Positions 1 to 11,964 of a stretch of DNA of 64,000 nt are shown in pieces. Source of the stretch: Harmonia axyridis (lineage: Eukaryota; Arthropoda; Insecta; Coleoptera; Coccinellidae). Position numbers and translations under genes: made by a program. The first letter of the stretch is position 1. The number at the start of each line of letters is the position of its first letter. The stretch spans positions 15,190,001 through 15,254,000 of the forward strand of contig NC_059502.1 of assembly GCF_914767665.1 (NCBI RefSeq), read 5' to 3'. Under the pieces are notes generated by a model, which had not been told where the DNA came from, did no database searches, and worked only from the letters and a program-made list of their open reading frames with translations.

Positions 1-2649
1 AACCCACATACATCATGATAAGAGCTGCGAAAGCGCCGAAATAAAAACGAAGAAGAATACAGAAGACACGAAATTATCTCGAGAATAACATGATGACACA
101 ATTTATATAAGTACTTGTCTCGAATTTCGGCGGGGTCGGAGAGTTAGAGGGGGGAGGTTTTCAAGTGACATTCGGAATAGTGGTACACACAAATCACGTC
201 ATGAACAAATGCCGGTGGAAATGCAAGGAGAATAGAAATGTGGTCCTAAATCCGCCCTGCAGAATACTAAACTAGGGTAAGAAATGTGTGCTTAGGATGG
301 GATAATTTCACTAGAGAAAAATGCTTCCGTTCAGACGATCGACTATCTGCCGAAAAAATTTGTCTTGGACTCTCGAACCCGTCCCTAGAAGGGATGTGGA
401 TTTTTTTGTTCGCGAGAAAAATTGGGAGAAGATAATATACCCACGCATCATTTGAAGATGTTTTCTATCGAACTGTTTCACTAATTTCTGGTAGTTTATG
501 ATAGCATCAAGTTGTATAATTTCCAAGTATTTTTTACTACTTAAAATTGGAATTATAAATGATAAATAAATCTACTCGATGAAGGCAATTTATTTAAATA
601 TCAAAATTGTGACTTCATTTTCCCAAAACCTTCCCTATTTGATATTTCTTCCAGATGAATACTCTTTTGTCTAGAAATACAATTATAAATTGACAAAATA
701 TCCAAAATCAACCGAAAAATATAAATAATCCAAAACTGAACAGATTTAATGAACGGCTAAAATGAATAACTTAATTAACATAAGACAGACGACGTCTGTC
801 GTAATTTGTACAGTTCTGGTTTTGGCCATAAATTTTATATGTATATTAATGGCCTTCATCAAGTTGATTCATTAAACCTTTTCAATACAAATAATCATTT
901 ATTAATTATATTCAATATCAATTCTCATTTCAATTAATGTTGATTTGCTTACCTATTTCACAGGATAGTAAGATAGAAGATCTATGACCACCTGTTGACA
1001 TTACTTTCTGTGGAACCATACCGACCAAACTGTTCTTTTTCAGCAAGCTAACGAATTCCTAAAATGCAAATAAATATACAAGTCTTAAGTTGATGAATTC
1101 AGTAAGTTTGTTAAACTATAAGACACTGATGAGGACCCAAATTCTGAAAATAATGAAGATTATGTCAACAAGATATATCAATCCAAACCTAGCATGAAAA
1201 TTTGAAGGTTAAAGGTTTCCATTCGAGATTTATCGTGTTTACGGTCGGATATAAATGAATTTGAATACAAATTCATCATTAGCGAGTTGAACATTGTGGT
1301 TTGAAAATATTTGCGCCTTAAAACTAAAAAAAACAAGCCTGATGAAATGATATTCGGGAAACGAGGGAAATTTGAAGCGAATTATATCAACAGAAAATTT
1401 GAGAAGAATGCCGAGGACTTCATTCAAATTGACTAGATTACAAATGGATAATTCGAAATAGATATTCATATAAGGTGAGGAGTTATCGCGTGTGTGTTCA
1501 TTTGTCAATTTATGTTTGAAAAACGAACTATATCAGAATGAAGAAATTTTAGAAATATTTCATCCAAACTGAAGAATTTAGAATATTAACGAAAATCATT
1601 ACTTTCCGATATACATAAGTCAACATACAGATGTCAAATTTCACGGATACGGAAACTAGATCCTTTCAAAAGGATCGAACTGAAAATTTTTCTCGCAAAA
1701 AACAGAAGCGTGAAACAAGGCTTAAATGTTCCACTAGGAACTGGCGCTTGTTACAAGGATAAAGAAGGGAAATGCCTGATTCCTCCAACTCGGATATGAA
1801 ATATATTTCCGGACCCCATGGCGTCTCGAGTACTTCAAGAAAATCGAGTCTGCTAGATCGGAAAACACATTCTTGTTTTCATAACATATCCATCAATTTT
1901 AGCGCATCGATATTTCACGTTCGCGCCATTAGAAAGAAGAAAATGGAATACTCCCGCAGTGGGGGAAATAAATAACATCCTATTCTGGTAGAATCTTGTA
2001 TGATATTATGGAATGATGAATGTTTTTAATAAAAAATACAAAAAAAAAACAGAGAAACCTGAATAAAAGGTTTTGCGCTATCACTCAGTAATAATTGAAT
2101 AAATTTCAGCGATTAAGTTGAAAAAATTAAGATTATTTGAATTTAATGTGACATAGAAAAAGTGCTCACTCTATGATAGAATTGAAATGTTTTTAATTTT
2201 TTTTGCGTGTCAGATGTCTCGCATCAGATTCGGTTGTCTATCAATTCTGAAATTACTGTCCAAAGTGGCATTGTCCTGGTAGTTTTATTTTTTCGGTGCG
2301 ATAATTGATTTTGAAATTCATATGATAATGGACTCCCACAATTATATTTTTTCTTTTTAAATGTCGAAATCTCAAACTTTCATTGAATGTTCTTTTGAAT
2401 ATCTTGCATAGTTTCCTATAAAATTATAATTTTGCAACATTACAAACATAATCAAAATCATAGTATCTTTGAAAAATTACTGATTGTAACGTCTACCTCA
2501 TGTCATGTTATTGATGAATTCTCCGATTCAAGAAAAAGTCAGAATTTCCAGAAAACGTCATATTTCTTCTAAATTTTCCTTATTTTTTATAGTCAGTTTT
2601 TTCCCATATTTTTTGATGTTTTGCTTGTTTTTTCAGTATTCGCAACATA
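1..2649. other. AT-rich stretch without recognisable genes
   Basis: No open frame here resembles a known protein; the longest are under 100 codons and lack coding character. The only recognisable item is a short copy of dispersed repeat E near 1,079-1,135. Poly-A and poly-T runs are frequent. Confidence 0.6.
1079..1135 (+). repeat. Dispersed repeat E, short copy 1
   Basis: The block around 'gaattcagtaagttt' and 'aactataag' followed by 'cactgatgag' also occurs near 5.1-5.25 kb (minus), 10.7 kb (plus), 28.8 kb (minus) and 37.3 kb (plus). The class is unknown; no terminal repeats were identified. Confidence 0.5.
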
Positions 2650-3720
2650 TCAGGCCAATTGAAAATTAATCTTCTTGGCAAAATTCGATTTATTATTCAA
2701 TATAGTTGCCTTCGAGGGCGATACAGCGATTATAGCTATCTTTCAACTTGTCGATACCATTTTGTAGTACGATTTGTCTTTTGCTTCAAGAGAGGCCTCA
2801 GTTTCAGCGATTACTTCTTCATTGGCGCTAAATTTCTTTCCAGCGAGCATTCTTTTGGGGTCTGAGAACAGAAAAAATCGCTGGGGACCAGATCTTGTGA
2901 AAACGGTGAATGCAGAAGCAATTCAACGCCCAATTCATGCAATTTTGCTATTGTTTTCAATGATTCATGACACGGCGCATTGTCTTGATGAAACAGCACC
3001 TTTTTTTCTTCAAATCGGGACGTTTCTTGACGATCTCATCCTTTGAACGATCCAATAATACTTTATAATAATCGCTGTTGATGATTTGGCCCTTATAGAG
3101 GTGATCAATGAATATTATATCTTGCGGATCTCAGCATACTGGTACCATAACCTTGCCAGCTGACTGTTGTGTTTTCCTCGCTGTGGATTCGATTCATCAG
3201 CAGCAGTCCACTCAGCCGACTGACAGCTGATTGGACTCCGGAGTTAAATGATGGAGACATTCATTATCACATATCTACGCAAAAATTCAGGTTTATTGCA
3301 CTTAAACAGCTTCAAGCACCCATTTTGCACACAGCTTTCCCTTGTACAAATATTCGTGAATGATATGATGTTCACGTTCAGATGATATCTTCACAATATC
3401 TGCTATCTCGATCAACTTCACTTTAGGGTCATTCAAAATCATTTTGTGAACTTTTTTGATATTTTCGTCGGCGACAGCCTCCTTCAGACGTTCACAGCGT
3501 TCGCTGTCTTCAGTGCTCATTTCACTACGTTTAAACTTAGCATACCAATCAATGAAGGTTGATTTTCCTTGTGCAGACCCCGGAAATTCTTCATCAAGTT
3601 GTTTGGTCTTTTCGCTCGAGAGTCATCATGTTAACGGACAGGCAGAGTCAAATTTGGGGAGGAATTTTTCTTCAATGAGTAAAACTTTATCATCTAAGAT
3701 CATTTCTTGTTAAAATTCGA
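2650..3720 (-). pseudogene. Degraded mariner transposase relic (DD34D, mellifera-like), copy C1
   Basis: On the minus strand, pieces of a mariner transposase read in order. The N-terminal DNA-binding part is at about 3,690-3,302 (WYAKFKR, then MSTEDSER and ADIVKISSER). A frameshifted middle follows, then the C-terminal catalytic part at about 2,999-2,811 with HQDNAPCH and PSDFF. Compared with the related copy at 12.6-13.6 kb, about 60 bp are missing after the WV residues near 3,310. The 3' end carries a terminal-repeat-like block 'tcaggccaattgaaaa' at 2,650, resembling the one at 11,965. The matching 5' terminal repeat is not visible. Frameshifts, stops and the deletion make it dead. The subfamily name is tentative, judged from protein style. 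Confidence 0.82.
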
Positions 3721-6443
3721 AAATTGTGATAATGATCTAAAAATTGAAATAGAATAACTAGATATTGTAAAAATATTATAGAATTCTTCAACTTATCCAG
3801 TATCACTATTACTCTTTCAACTGTTCAGAAATGTTAATTGATTTTTAATGCAAAACTAAATATTAACTAATAAATGAATCCCAAATTGAAGGAATTTTTT
3901 AGTCCATTTAATAAAGTAGAGGAAATGACAAACTGTCCTGAAAATCTTCAGCGTTTTATGATTGACATATCCAATTCATACCAGTCGAAGAATTCGCGAA
4001 AAATCCTCGCTTTGCTTCCCCTGTAGAGCTTCAATGCTTTGTGCGCTTTCCTGCAAAATGTACAGAGCAGAATAGAAGTGCGGAAACCACGATAAATTTT
4101 TCTCTATTTTTGATTATGCTACAACAGCATTTCACGTACGGAATATTCAAATACCCACTCTGCGTTCTCTGCATTCACCGTCAATTTTTTATTGTTCAGT
4201 GAGCAAAATGCATACTTTGCGTACAGGTTACTGACAAGTTTTCAAAGCTGAAAAATGATTTCGTATCTCGCGTTTTGCTCATATTTCCGTTGTTGATAAT
4301 AATTATGCTGAAATAATATTAAAATTATCTAGATTAGTTCTTCACCCAAGTGATTTTAGATTCAAACAATGATTATACTTTTCTATTTACCTGCTCATGA
4401 AAAACTTCTCTGTCCATGAGTGTGACAAAATACTGAGGCTTATAGGTTGATATTTGGAGTCATAATGTACTATGCAACGATTTATGAATATTGAAAAAAT
4501 AATTCAGCAGCGTGGTAAATATAGTTCCTAATATTTTTCATCCATTATTCTCAAAGCAAAATTCTGCAGAAAATATATTTCATCTTGTATGGTACAAATT
4601 CATCCATCAAAGTATAATTTTTTGAAGATGGGCTTTGTCAAATATGCTCATATTGAATGAATTTCACTAGGCAAACAATTTATGGATTCTCACCTGTTTG
4701 AATGATTTAAATTTTACAGTAAGTACGTCCATAATTGAAGGAACAGTATCAGTTTGAGTACCTTCTCTATCATTTTTGTTTTGAAACATTCACAAGCTAG
4801 AAATGAATTTGTGATTTCAAATCATCGCGATAAGAGAATATGAAATACGTAAGTAAAGATTCAATAATATAAACATACAATACACATTAAGGGTCCCCGC
4901 CATAAGATATCACTTCAAAGAGGTCTCAAATATATTTACAGGCATCTGTTTGTAGAAAACATTTTCTATTCTGTCAAGAAATTCATGAACCATCAGTTCT
5001 AGTCATCAAGGGATATTCATGGAATTGATAATTCAGATGTGTATAATTCCAATAGTGAAAATATTTGATCCAACCAAAAAAAAATTAAACAAAACAGTTA
5101 AATCGAGAAACGGTTGATGAATTGAATAACTAAATCAACATGAAAACAAATGTACTTTTCGGAATTTTCGTATTTTTCGATTCAATTTTTACTCATCAGT
5201 CTCTTATAGTTCAGAAACTCACTGAATTTACAAACTTAAAACTTGTATAATCATTTCACTAACTAGCATCAATTTGAGAATACCGTAGAATTACTGACGA
5301 AAAAGTTTCTCTTGTGATATTCACAGAGATATCAATCTCAAGAGGTGAAGTTGAAGCTCTTACTCTTCTGAGGAGTGGATATGCAAATCATCATTCAAAA
5401 TAAATCGAAAAGATTTGGAATTGTTTTTGTAGACGAAAGAAGTATATTTCTATCGAAAAAACAAATCAGGTTTTGCACAATTCTTTTATATTCATTGTAT
5501 ATTTCAAATTCATATGTTTATTGATTTTATTGACACTAACTTTTGGAGGAATTAAATGTGTTGAAGCATGAATTTCGATATCATTGAAATATGTTCAAAT
5601 CATGAAAAACAAGGGATTAATGAAATTCAATACCCAATTTCAAATTTGAGAAGAATATTTGATGAACACATAAACAAACACATCCGACCTATAGAAATAT
5701 TCTATAGAAAAAGCGGAGGCTCACATTTCCAGTGGAGAATGAACAGAAAAGAGAATTTGCTGTTTGTATTTTTCCTAAGAGAACCTTCTTCTATAGTTTG
5801 AAGGCATACATATATATTAAATAATGAACAACCAGAATATTTTTTGATGACATTAAACTAGCTATGAAGCATATTTTAATATTCATCGACCTGATCCAAC
5901 AATCTGGTTTCCCAATACCTTCCCCATTTAAATTCACTTCTAATATCAAATACCTCATTAGAATTTTCCATGAGCGATGCCATTTCAGGTAGAAAGCATA
6001 AAGAATAAAAGTTTTATGATATAGAGCAGATAAGCTCGTCGATATTTCCATAAAAGGCCCAGAATAGCCATTTTCCATTGTTGACTCAGTAAGACTGCTC
6101 CAGCATCCGTTCCTTCGGTATTGATGCTGTAACCGGTTCCATTCATTGTTATGCAGAATCAACACGTACCTCCACCTCTCCCCTGCACCCCTACCTAATC
6201 GAATCGTGTATCCCCTTCCTATTACCGTTCATTTGTGTCGGTGTTCCCTAGAGTATTCCAGAGCTACACATTTCCCACCTGCAAATATTTATAGGCATCG
6301 TCCTAATCACGCTGGGATTATAATTGAACGAAAATAATAGGAGTGTGTTGATCCTGATTCCTGATAGCAGATATGATATCAGATTTTTGTTTCGCAGCCT
6401 CGTAATAATCTCGGTTGTTTTAATAAAGTTGGAATATATTGGA
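3721..6443. other. Non-coding stretch
   Basis: No recognisable coding sequence. Contains repeat E copy 2 (about 5,093-5,252). Two frames near 5.6-6.2 kb (about 77 and 124 codons) show no motif I recognise and are probably chance. A pyrimidine-rich segment lies near 6.15-6.25 kb. Confidence 0.55.
5093..5252 (-). repeat. Dispersed repeat E, copy 2
   Basis: Read on the minus strand this matches the 10.7 and 37.3 kb copies: the 'aaattcagtgagttt', 'aactataag', 'gaaaattccgaaaa' and 'gatttagttattcaatt' blocks come in the same order. It has diverged and contains no open frame. Confidence 0.6.
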
Positions 6444-6716
6444 TTGTAGTGATTCTGCATGCCCGAGAGGTGGCGTTGCTGGCTTTGCGTCACTCTCTAG
6501 TAAGGCATCGATGGGTTCATAAGGAATCCCCGAATTTCTGCAGAGTTACCTTTCCACGATAGTGTGAGAGGGTGTGTCTTGGGCAGAGATCGCAGGATAG
6601 CCCAACTGATGAGTCCACCAGCGATCTCGGGACGAAACACCGTAATCCCTTGAGAGAGGGTTCAACTACAACATTTCGCTCGAGAAAGACTCGCCAAAGG
6701 ATATTTCACAATATTA
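6444..6716 (+). mobile_element. Hammerhead-bearing short repeat, copy A
   Basis: A non-coding repeat of about 270 bp, also present at 25,083-25,322 (plus) and 42,598-42,860 (minus). Shared blocks are the start 'ttgtagtgattctg', 'gcccgagaggtggcgtt', 'gcagagttacc', 'ccacgatggtgtg', and the ribozyme core. The start and the 3' end (compare 'actcaccacaa' in copy B) form short imperfect inverted repeats, suggesting a MITE-like or similarly terminated mobile unit. No target duplication could be set with confidence. No protein is encoded, so its mobilising enzyme is unknown. This is the best-preserved copy because its ribozyme core is intact. Confidence 0.7.
6574..6640 (+). ncRNA. Hammerhead ribozyme, type III topology, complete core
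   Basis: All conserved core positions are visible. Stem III is GTGT (6,574-6,577) with ACAC (6,637-6,640). The cleavage triplet is GTC, cut after C6578. Stem I is TTGGGC (6,579-6,584) with GCCCAA (6,600-6,605), six perfect pairs and a 15-nt loop. The core CTGATGA is at 6,606-6,612. Stem II is GTCC (6,613-6,616) with GGAC (6,630-6,633) and a 13-nt loop. GAAA closes the core at 6,634-6,637. Stem III is the open helix, hence type III. Such RNAs self-cleave at the H17 position. The short stem III (4 bp) may limit monomer activity and favour dimer cleavage. Activity is inferred, not shown. Confidence 0.85.
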
Positions 6717-7693
6717 ACTGTTGAAATTAAAGATTCTAGATGGACACTTGGAGAGAAAAAGAGTCATAAATGTGGTGTACCAATGTTTTGGAGATAACTA
6801 AGATGAGCGCTTTTTATGTGTTGCTAATATTACAGGCATACAAAGAAACAATAGGCACATGGACATACCCTGATTTAGATTCTTAATTCATGAAGACCTG
6901 TAGTGTATTCGAAATGCCTGTCTATCATTCACCAATCTGCCGGAAGTCATTTTCATGTGAAAATAATAATTATGTATTGGAAATCAAATGGAGTATTCTA
7001 AAACAGATATTTAAGAAGCATTCTGCTGGCTGGATAGTTCACAGATTTTATATGGGCTGAGTAGATCAGCCAGAAGGTTGATCAGTAGATTAGTTATATC
7101 CATTGTCTATGTAGTGCATTCACTATTTATTTTTATTAGCTATCACCATAGCAGCTTCATATTTAGTTTCTGTTGCTATGTGTCTTACATTTTCGATGTC
7201 ATTAAGCGTAATGAATTGAAGTGAAACATGATTGTATCTAGGAAGCTAAGTAATTTGAATAATCCAGATTATTCACTAACTTGTACCGTTAGAAGTTGAA
7301 ATGTATTTTGTTCTGAGTACGCCAACTTGATACGATCCAATCGTTCGAAATAATACTGTAAAAGAGTGTCACATCAGAACGAAAATGCAGAGATATTTCG
7401 CTTCGGAAGATTCCTTCCTCTGTCTGATGAAGAGTAAGGAAATAGCGTATCTCCTATCTATCCAAACCAAACTGGTTTGAATAGAGACGATACCCCTATA
7501 CAATTTATTCGACGAAGAAACTGTTTGAGGCGGATTTTCTCAGTATTCCCATCCGCGTGTGACACCAGCTTAAGTGAAACCACATATAGCTGGTGGTTGT
7601 GATTGATTCTAGTTGAAATGGAGTGAAACTTCACACTTGCATGTGGAAAATCATTTTTGCTTTGAAGCATATACCCTGTTTCCGAAGTAAAGT
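6717..7693. other. Non-coding stretch
   Basis: No recognisable gene or repeat. The segment just before the next element ('taccctgtttccgaag', near 7,672) may be the outer end of the DD41D transposon's terminal repeat. Confidence 0.5.
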
Positions 7694-8588
7694 GTGTTTT
7701 TTTTAGAGCTATAGAACTTTAAATTGCAATAAAACAACGATAGATTATTCGATTGACATGAATTTTATTTATCCGCAAGATAATCTTGTGGCATTACATT
7801 TTAAATATGATTTCTGGCATATTACCGCCACGGCTGGCTCGGATGTAGTCCAATCTGGACGTTCAATTTTCGATAACTTTTTCCAACATTTGTGGCCGTA
7901 TATCGGCAATAACACGGCGAATGTTGTCTTCCAAATGGTCAAGGGTTTGTGGCTTATCCGCATAGACCAATGACTTCACATAGCCTCACAGAAAGTAATC
8001 TAGCGGTGTTAAATCACAAGATCTTGGAGGCCAATTCACAGGTCCAAAACGTGAAATTAGGCGGTCACCAAACGTGTCTTTCAATAAATAGATTGTGGCA
8101 CGAGCTGTGTGACATGTTGGGCCGTCTTGTTGGAACCACAGCTCCTGGACATCATGGTTGTTCAATTCAGGAATGAAAAAGTTAGTAATCATGGCTCTAA
8201 ACCGATCACCATTGACTGTACCGTTCTGGCCATCATCGTTTTTGAAGAAGTACGGACCAATGATTCCACCAGCCCATAAAGCGCACCAAACAATCAGTTT
8301 TTCTGGATGTAACGGTGTTTCGACATACACTTGAAGATTAGCTTCACTCCAAATGCGGCAGTTCTGTTTGTTGACGTAGCCATTCACCCAGAAGTGCGCT
8401 TCATCGCCAAACAAAATAAAATGGACGTAGTGCGCGATACGTATTCCGTACAGAACCATTATTTTCGAAATAAAATTGCACTATTTGCAAGCGTTGTTCA
8501 GGCGTGAGTTTATTAATGATTGAATAGTAATTGAATAATAATTGAACAGTAATGCCAACTTAAAGTTATATACCTCGAAAAAAAACAC
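7694..8588 (-). mobile_element. Internally deleted DD41D mariner-like transposon
   Basis: Inverted terminal blocks of 28 bp face each other: 7,694-7,721 (gtg, eight t, then 'agagctatagaacttta') and 8,561-8,588 (its near-exact inverse). Between them lies a minus-strand transposase relic. The outermost few bases and the TA duplication are not clear, so the true ends may lie slightly outside. The element is far shorter than a full copy because the centre of the gene is missing. Confidence 0.8.
7757..8530 (-). pseudogene. DD41D (rosa-like) Tc1/mariner transposase, internally deleted
   Basis: The N-terminus (NKLTPEQRLQIVQFYF, near 8,510-8,460) runs up to the RNTYRALRPFY block. It is then joined directly to the catalytic domain (FGDEAHFW, then ENDDG-type and TVNGDRFRAMI blocks). 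The first catalytic Asp is in GDEAHF, the second in FQQDGPTCH, and the third in LTPLDYF; I count 41 residues between the last two. About 100 residues of helix-turn-helix region are missing, and the junction also changes frame. Two conserved Trp codons have become TGA: one just after DYFL near 7,985 and one in the IEN-W-TSR block near 7,870. It is clearly non-functional but not very old, since the rest reads cleanly. Confidence 0.85.
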
Positions 8589-9254
8589 CCGTTATATGCG
8601 AGATGCAAGGTGTTTGATATCATTTGAACAATATTTTGTTGCGTTATAATGAATATTAAATAGTGTTTTCTGGTCAAGTCTGAGAATCTTTTGGAAATTT
8701 GTTTTTCAAGAATGAGAATATTTCAAACTGCTACTAAACTACTTTGCAAATTTTTCACGCGAAGGAACTGCTGAACTGACAATATTCCTTCACACAATAG
8801 TTTCGATGTACCTATTGTGAATAACACTTCTTCAGTGAAATAGCTTTGTTGTGTACTCGCTCCAATGCTATACATTGTTTGATCCGTTACGTTTATTTGT
8901 GACGTCCTATTGATCGAGGTCTAATTTACATTGTATCAATTCTATTTGCACTTTGACGGATTATGCCCCGCTGTGGAACGCTATTGAGCAACAAGTTCAA
9001 TGTTGAAACAGGACGGTCGGTCCTTTCAAGCAGAACCTTCGCTTCACTACTTTTGGGTCTGCATTAAAACTTATTGCTTCAGACATGCAGATGTTTCCTT
9101 ACCATCTCACGTTATCAGTACAGTTGTTTGAAATTTTTATCCACGAATATTCTTAGAAAACCGCGAAATTTCAAAAAGTGTATTCAAATTTGGCTAGCGA
9201 AAATAAAAATTGAAATCTTATTATAGGCCTGTAGCACTTCAGTTGAATTGTTCC
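8589..9254. other. Non-coding stretch
   Basis: Nothing recognisable. It ends in the left target duplication (9,247-9,254) of the next MITE. Confidence 0.5.
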
Positions 9255-9843
9255 TCAGAGTATTGAACATAGATAGAGGGAGCATACATTATTATCAGTG
9301 AGCAAATTTTGTCTCCAACATGAACTATCAATTTTGACAGGAAGTGGGCGGAAATGAAAACATATCAGTGCACGATATTTCACTCAAGACGCCAATTTCT
9401 CCACAAAGAACGCATTTCTTTTATCCCGTAGTGAATCAACGTTTCGTATTAACTCAAAATATATGGAAATAATTACCTAAATATATCGAAACTTCAGAAA
9501 ACTAACTTCGAGCGCGCCAAACGACTTGAAACAACCGATGACACTAGGAGAGCACAAGTTGCCAAATCTTGGATTTCAGCAGGTAGATGCAGGAAATAAT
9601 AAATATTCTGCTTATTATAAATTCGACAATAAGGAAAAATATCGGATTCCATATATTCAAAGTTGCATATCTAATCGGGAATCACTCTAATAAATATATT
9701 TCATTCAATATAATATACATTCATAATGATATAGTGAAATTGTGGATTTTAAAATATATCACAATCTGACAACGGAATCTAACCTAGTTGGGAGCATATA
9801 CAAATTGCCTATACTCCCTATATCTACTTTTATTACTCTATGG
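9255..9843 (-). mobile_element. hAT-like MITE D, copy 1, with perfect 8-bp target duplication
   Basis: A 589-bp non-coding element flanked by ATTGTTCC on both sides (9,247-9,254 and 9,844-9,851). The ends are imperfect inverted repeats: 'tcagagtattgaacatag' at the left, and 'tatatctacttttattact' plus ctatgg at the right. Two other copies exist: 32,488-34,341 (with a mariner inside) and 50,521-51,080, both in the opposite orientation. An 8-bp duplication is the hallmark of hAT transposition. Conserved inner blocks such as 'ctaggagagca' are shared by all copies. Confidence 0.85.
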
Positions 9844-9849
9844 ATTGTT

Positions 9850-10020
9850 CCTATTCACAAACTCAACCGTGGCATTCGATATCCAAATCTAACTTCAAAA
9901 TATCAAGTTTCTTTTTCTTTCCGTTCGAAATTTATCGGATATATCGGTTGCCGGACGGACAGAATCGAAATTGAAGAAGGGTTCTCCGAAATCTACAGAT
10001 ATTGTGACGAAATGATACAG
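9850..10020 (+). repeat. Dispersed repeat G, copy 1
   Basis: Similar to 62,940-63,070: the 'aactcaaccgtggcattcga' block and a following 'caagttt' block appear in both, in the same orientation. Translation gives weakly similar peptides (LNRGIR) but no known domain, so coding is not claimed. Confidence 0.5.
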
Positions 10021-10150
10021 CGATCAATTAGGAAAACGTTTGCTCAGAAACAAATGAGTTAATCTTCTATCAGCAGATGATTTACAAATTCTGAGTTGTA
10101 TATTAACGTCATTTTTATTAGATAGAGAATTAAAGTCATTTGTTTTACTA

Positions 10151-10387
10151 GGCAGCAAAGTAGTAGATTGACTGATTCATAGGAATTCATCTAAAGGTAC
10201 ATTTTTCTCGGATAGTTTCCGTTGACCGCCTCGTTTAGAAGACTTTATTTAACCAATAGAGAGTAACTGGACGGAGCTACGAGATTGCTAGAATCGCTAT
10301 TGGTTATATAAAGTCTTCGAAACGCGGCGGTCGACGGAAACTGTCCTAGAAAAACATACCTTTATGCAGTCGGTCTACTTTGCAGCC
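10151..10387. mobile_element. Foldback (hairpin) element
   Basis: Two long inverted arms, about 10,151-10,258 and 10,293-10,387, face each other across a short spacer. Matching blocks are 'ggcagcaaagtag' with 'ctactttgcagcc', 'gatagtttccgttgaccgcc' with its inverse 'ggcggtcgacggaaactgtc', and 'aagactttat' plus 'aaccaatag' with 'ctattggtt' plus 'ataaagtctt'. The right arm keeps 'gaccgactgcat' where the left arm has 'agattgactgattcat'. It would form a near-perfect hairpin as RNA or single-stranded DNA. No coding capacity; no clear target duplication. Confidence 0.8.
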
Positions 10388-11964
10388 GAGTTGAACACAT
10401 AATTTTTTCTTTGATTGACAGCAAATATTAATTTTGCTGCCTCGGCAGTAAAATGATTGTCACAGAATTCAATTGAGTCTACTTGATAAAGGTTTTCTCA
10501 TATAAATATAAAAAGTTGGCAGAAAAAAATAAAAATTCTAAAATTGTTTTCCAATTGTGAATGTCGATTTGTATTTCACGAGAAGAACAAGAAATAAATC
10601 GAAAGCCACCTATCCTAATTATTTTCTCTATGAATTCGAATTAGGAAACATTTCTTGTCAGTTAGTTTTGAAATTCCTCAAATGCAATTCTTGTGAAATA
10701 GGTATACAAGTTGTAAGTAGGTAAATTCAGTGAGTTTTCAAATTATAAGGCAATGATGTAGAAAAATTGTATTATCAAAAAAACAAAAATACCCAAACGT
10801 ACGTCAGTCTTTATGAAAATTCAGTTAATTAATTTGTCAAGCGTTCACTCTATTTGTACAAATTTGGTTATTTTCTATTTTTTTTTGGTTTGTTCTCAAT
10901 ATTTTGTCACTATTAAAATTGTATTTCAAGACAAAAAGATATATTATGTTGAGAAGGAAAAAGGACTAAATGATGTCAATTTCTTTTCATAATTATGAAA
11001 AATTATTCTCAATGGTAATAATACGCTTTATAATTTGTCAACCTATAATTATTTTGGACATATACATTTTCATAGTAACAAATCATTCCAACAATTGCAA
11101 TTTCTATGAAATTTTCTTTCAGTTCATCACTACAGGAAAAATAAAAAGATAAAGAAAGAAAATAAAAGAAAAAAAATGTTCTTTACAAAAACAATATCCT
11201 ACATAAATCATTATAAACAATCAGAGAAAAAAATGTTTTATTCAATCTCTGAATGATATGTCCCCCTCAAACGTCAAAATGGGATAAACAGTATTCATCA
11301 AATAAATTCCAATGCCGTGTATTCTTCTCATGAAGCGCACTTTCAATCGACGTTCATTTCAAGCCCTTTCAATAAGACAAAAAGTTGAAATTTCAGCGGT
11401 CTCTAATTTGGCGCATATCTGAACTTGAAGAGTCACTCAAAAGTTTTTCCTGAACTAATCAATGTTTGGAAACCATCGCCCTCCAAACCGCTGAACGCCA
11501 ACTTCAATAATTACGCTTTTTTCGTTTTTTTTTGCAGCCATTCCCGAAAAAACTTCCCCCACATCTCGAAAGTCGAAGTTTTGGCCTAACGGGTTGAAAG
11601 TTTCCCGAGCCGTTGGGAAAATAAATTATATTTCCAGCAATTACCCACCCCGGCACAATCATCCTGGGGTGGAATGATATAAATGGGGAATAAGGAACTC
11701 GGCAATGGATATTTCATGATGTCATTCTGGATGTTCGAGAGTGAAATTTAATTTTGTGGACATTATACAGAAGTGGACTGCTCAAGTTCGTCCAGTAGTG
11801 TTGAGAAAATTGGGCCAGCAGTAGTCTTTTGACATTTTTGAAAAAAATTCGAAATGAATAATTGATAGTTGAATATTATATGAAAATAAACTTCAAATTC
11901 CAAAATTTTGTATAAATTTTGATTATTTTTGTTTTCGGAAAACAAGCGCTCGAAAACACAGATA
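10388..11964. other. Non-coding stretch with repeat E copy
   Basis: Apart from repeat E copy 3 (10,705-10,950), no gene, terminal repeat or structured RNA was recognised. Short frames near 10.97 and 11.8 kb look like chance. Confidence 0.5.
10705..10950 (+). repeat. Dispersed repeat E, copy 3
   Basis: Aligns by eye over about 240 bp with 37,305-37,560: the 'gtaaattcag', 'attgtattat', 'acgtacgtc', 'cactctatttgtaca' and 'caagacaaaaa' blocks come in the same order and strand. No open frame, and no ends could be defined. Confidence 0.65.

Noticed and set aside
1120..1145. CTGATGAGG as a hammerhead core
   Set aside because: No GAAA partner or stem II follows; it belongs to repeat E.
5791..6165. 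124-codon minus-strand frame
   Set aside because: No recognisable domain, no supporting neighbour, and tryptophan-rich composition looks like a chance frame.
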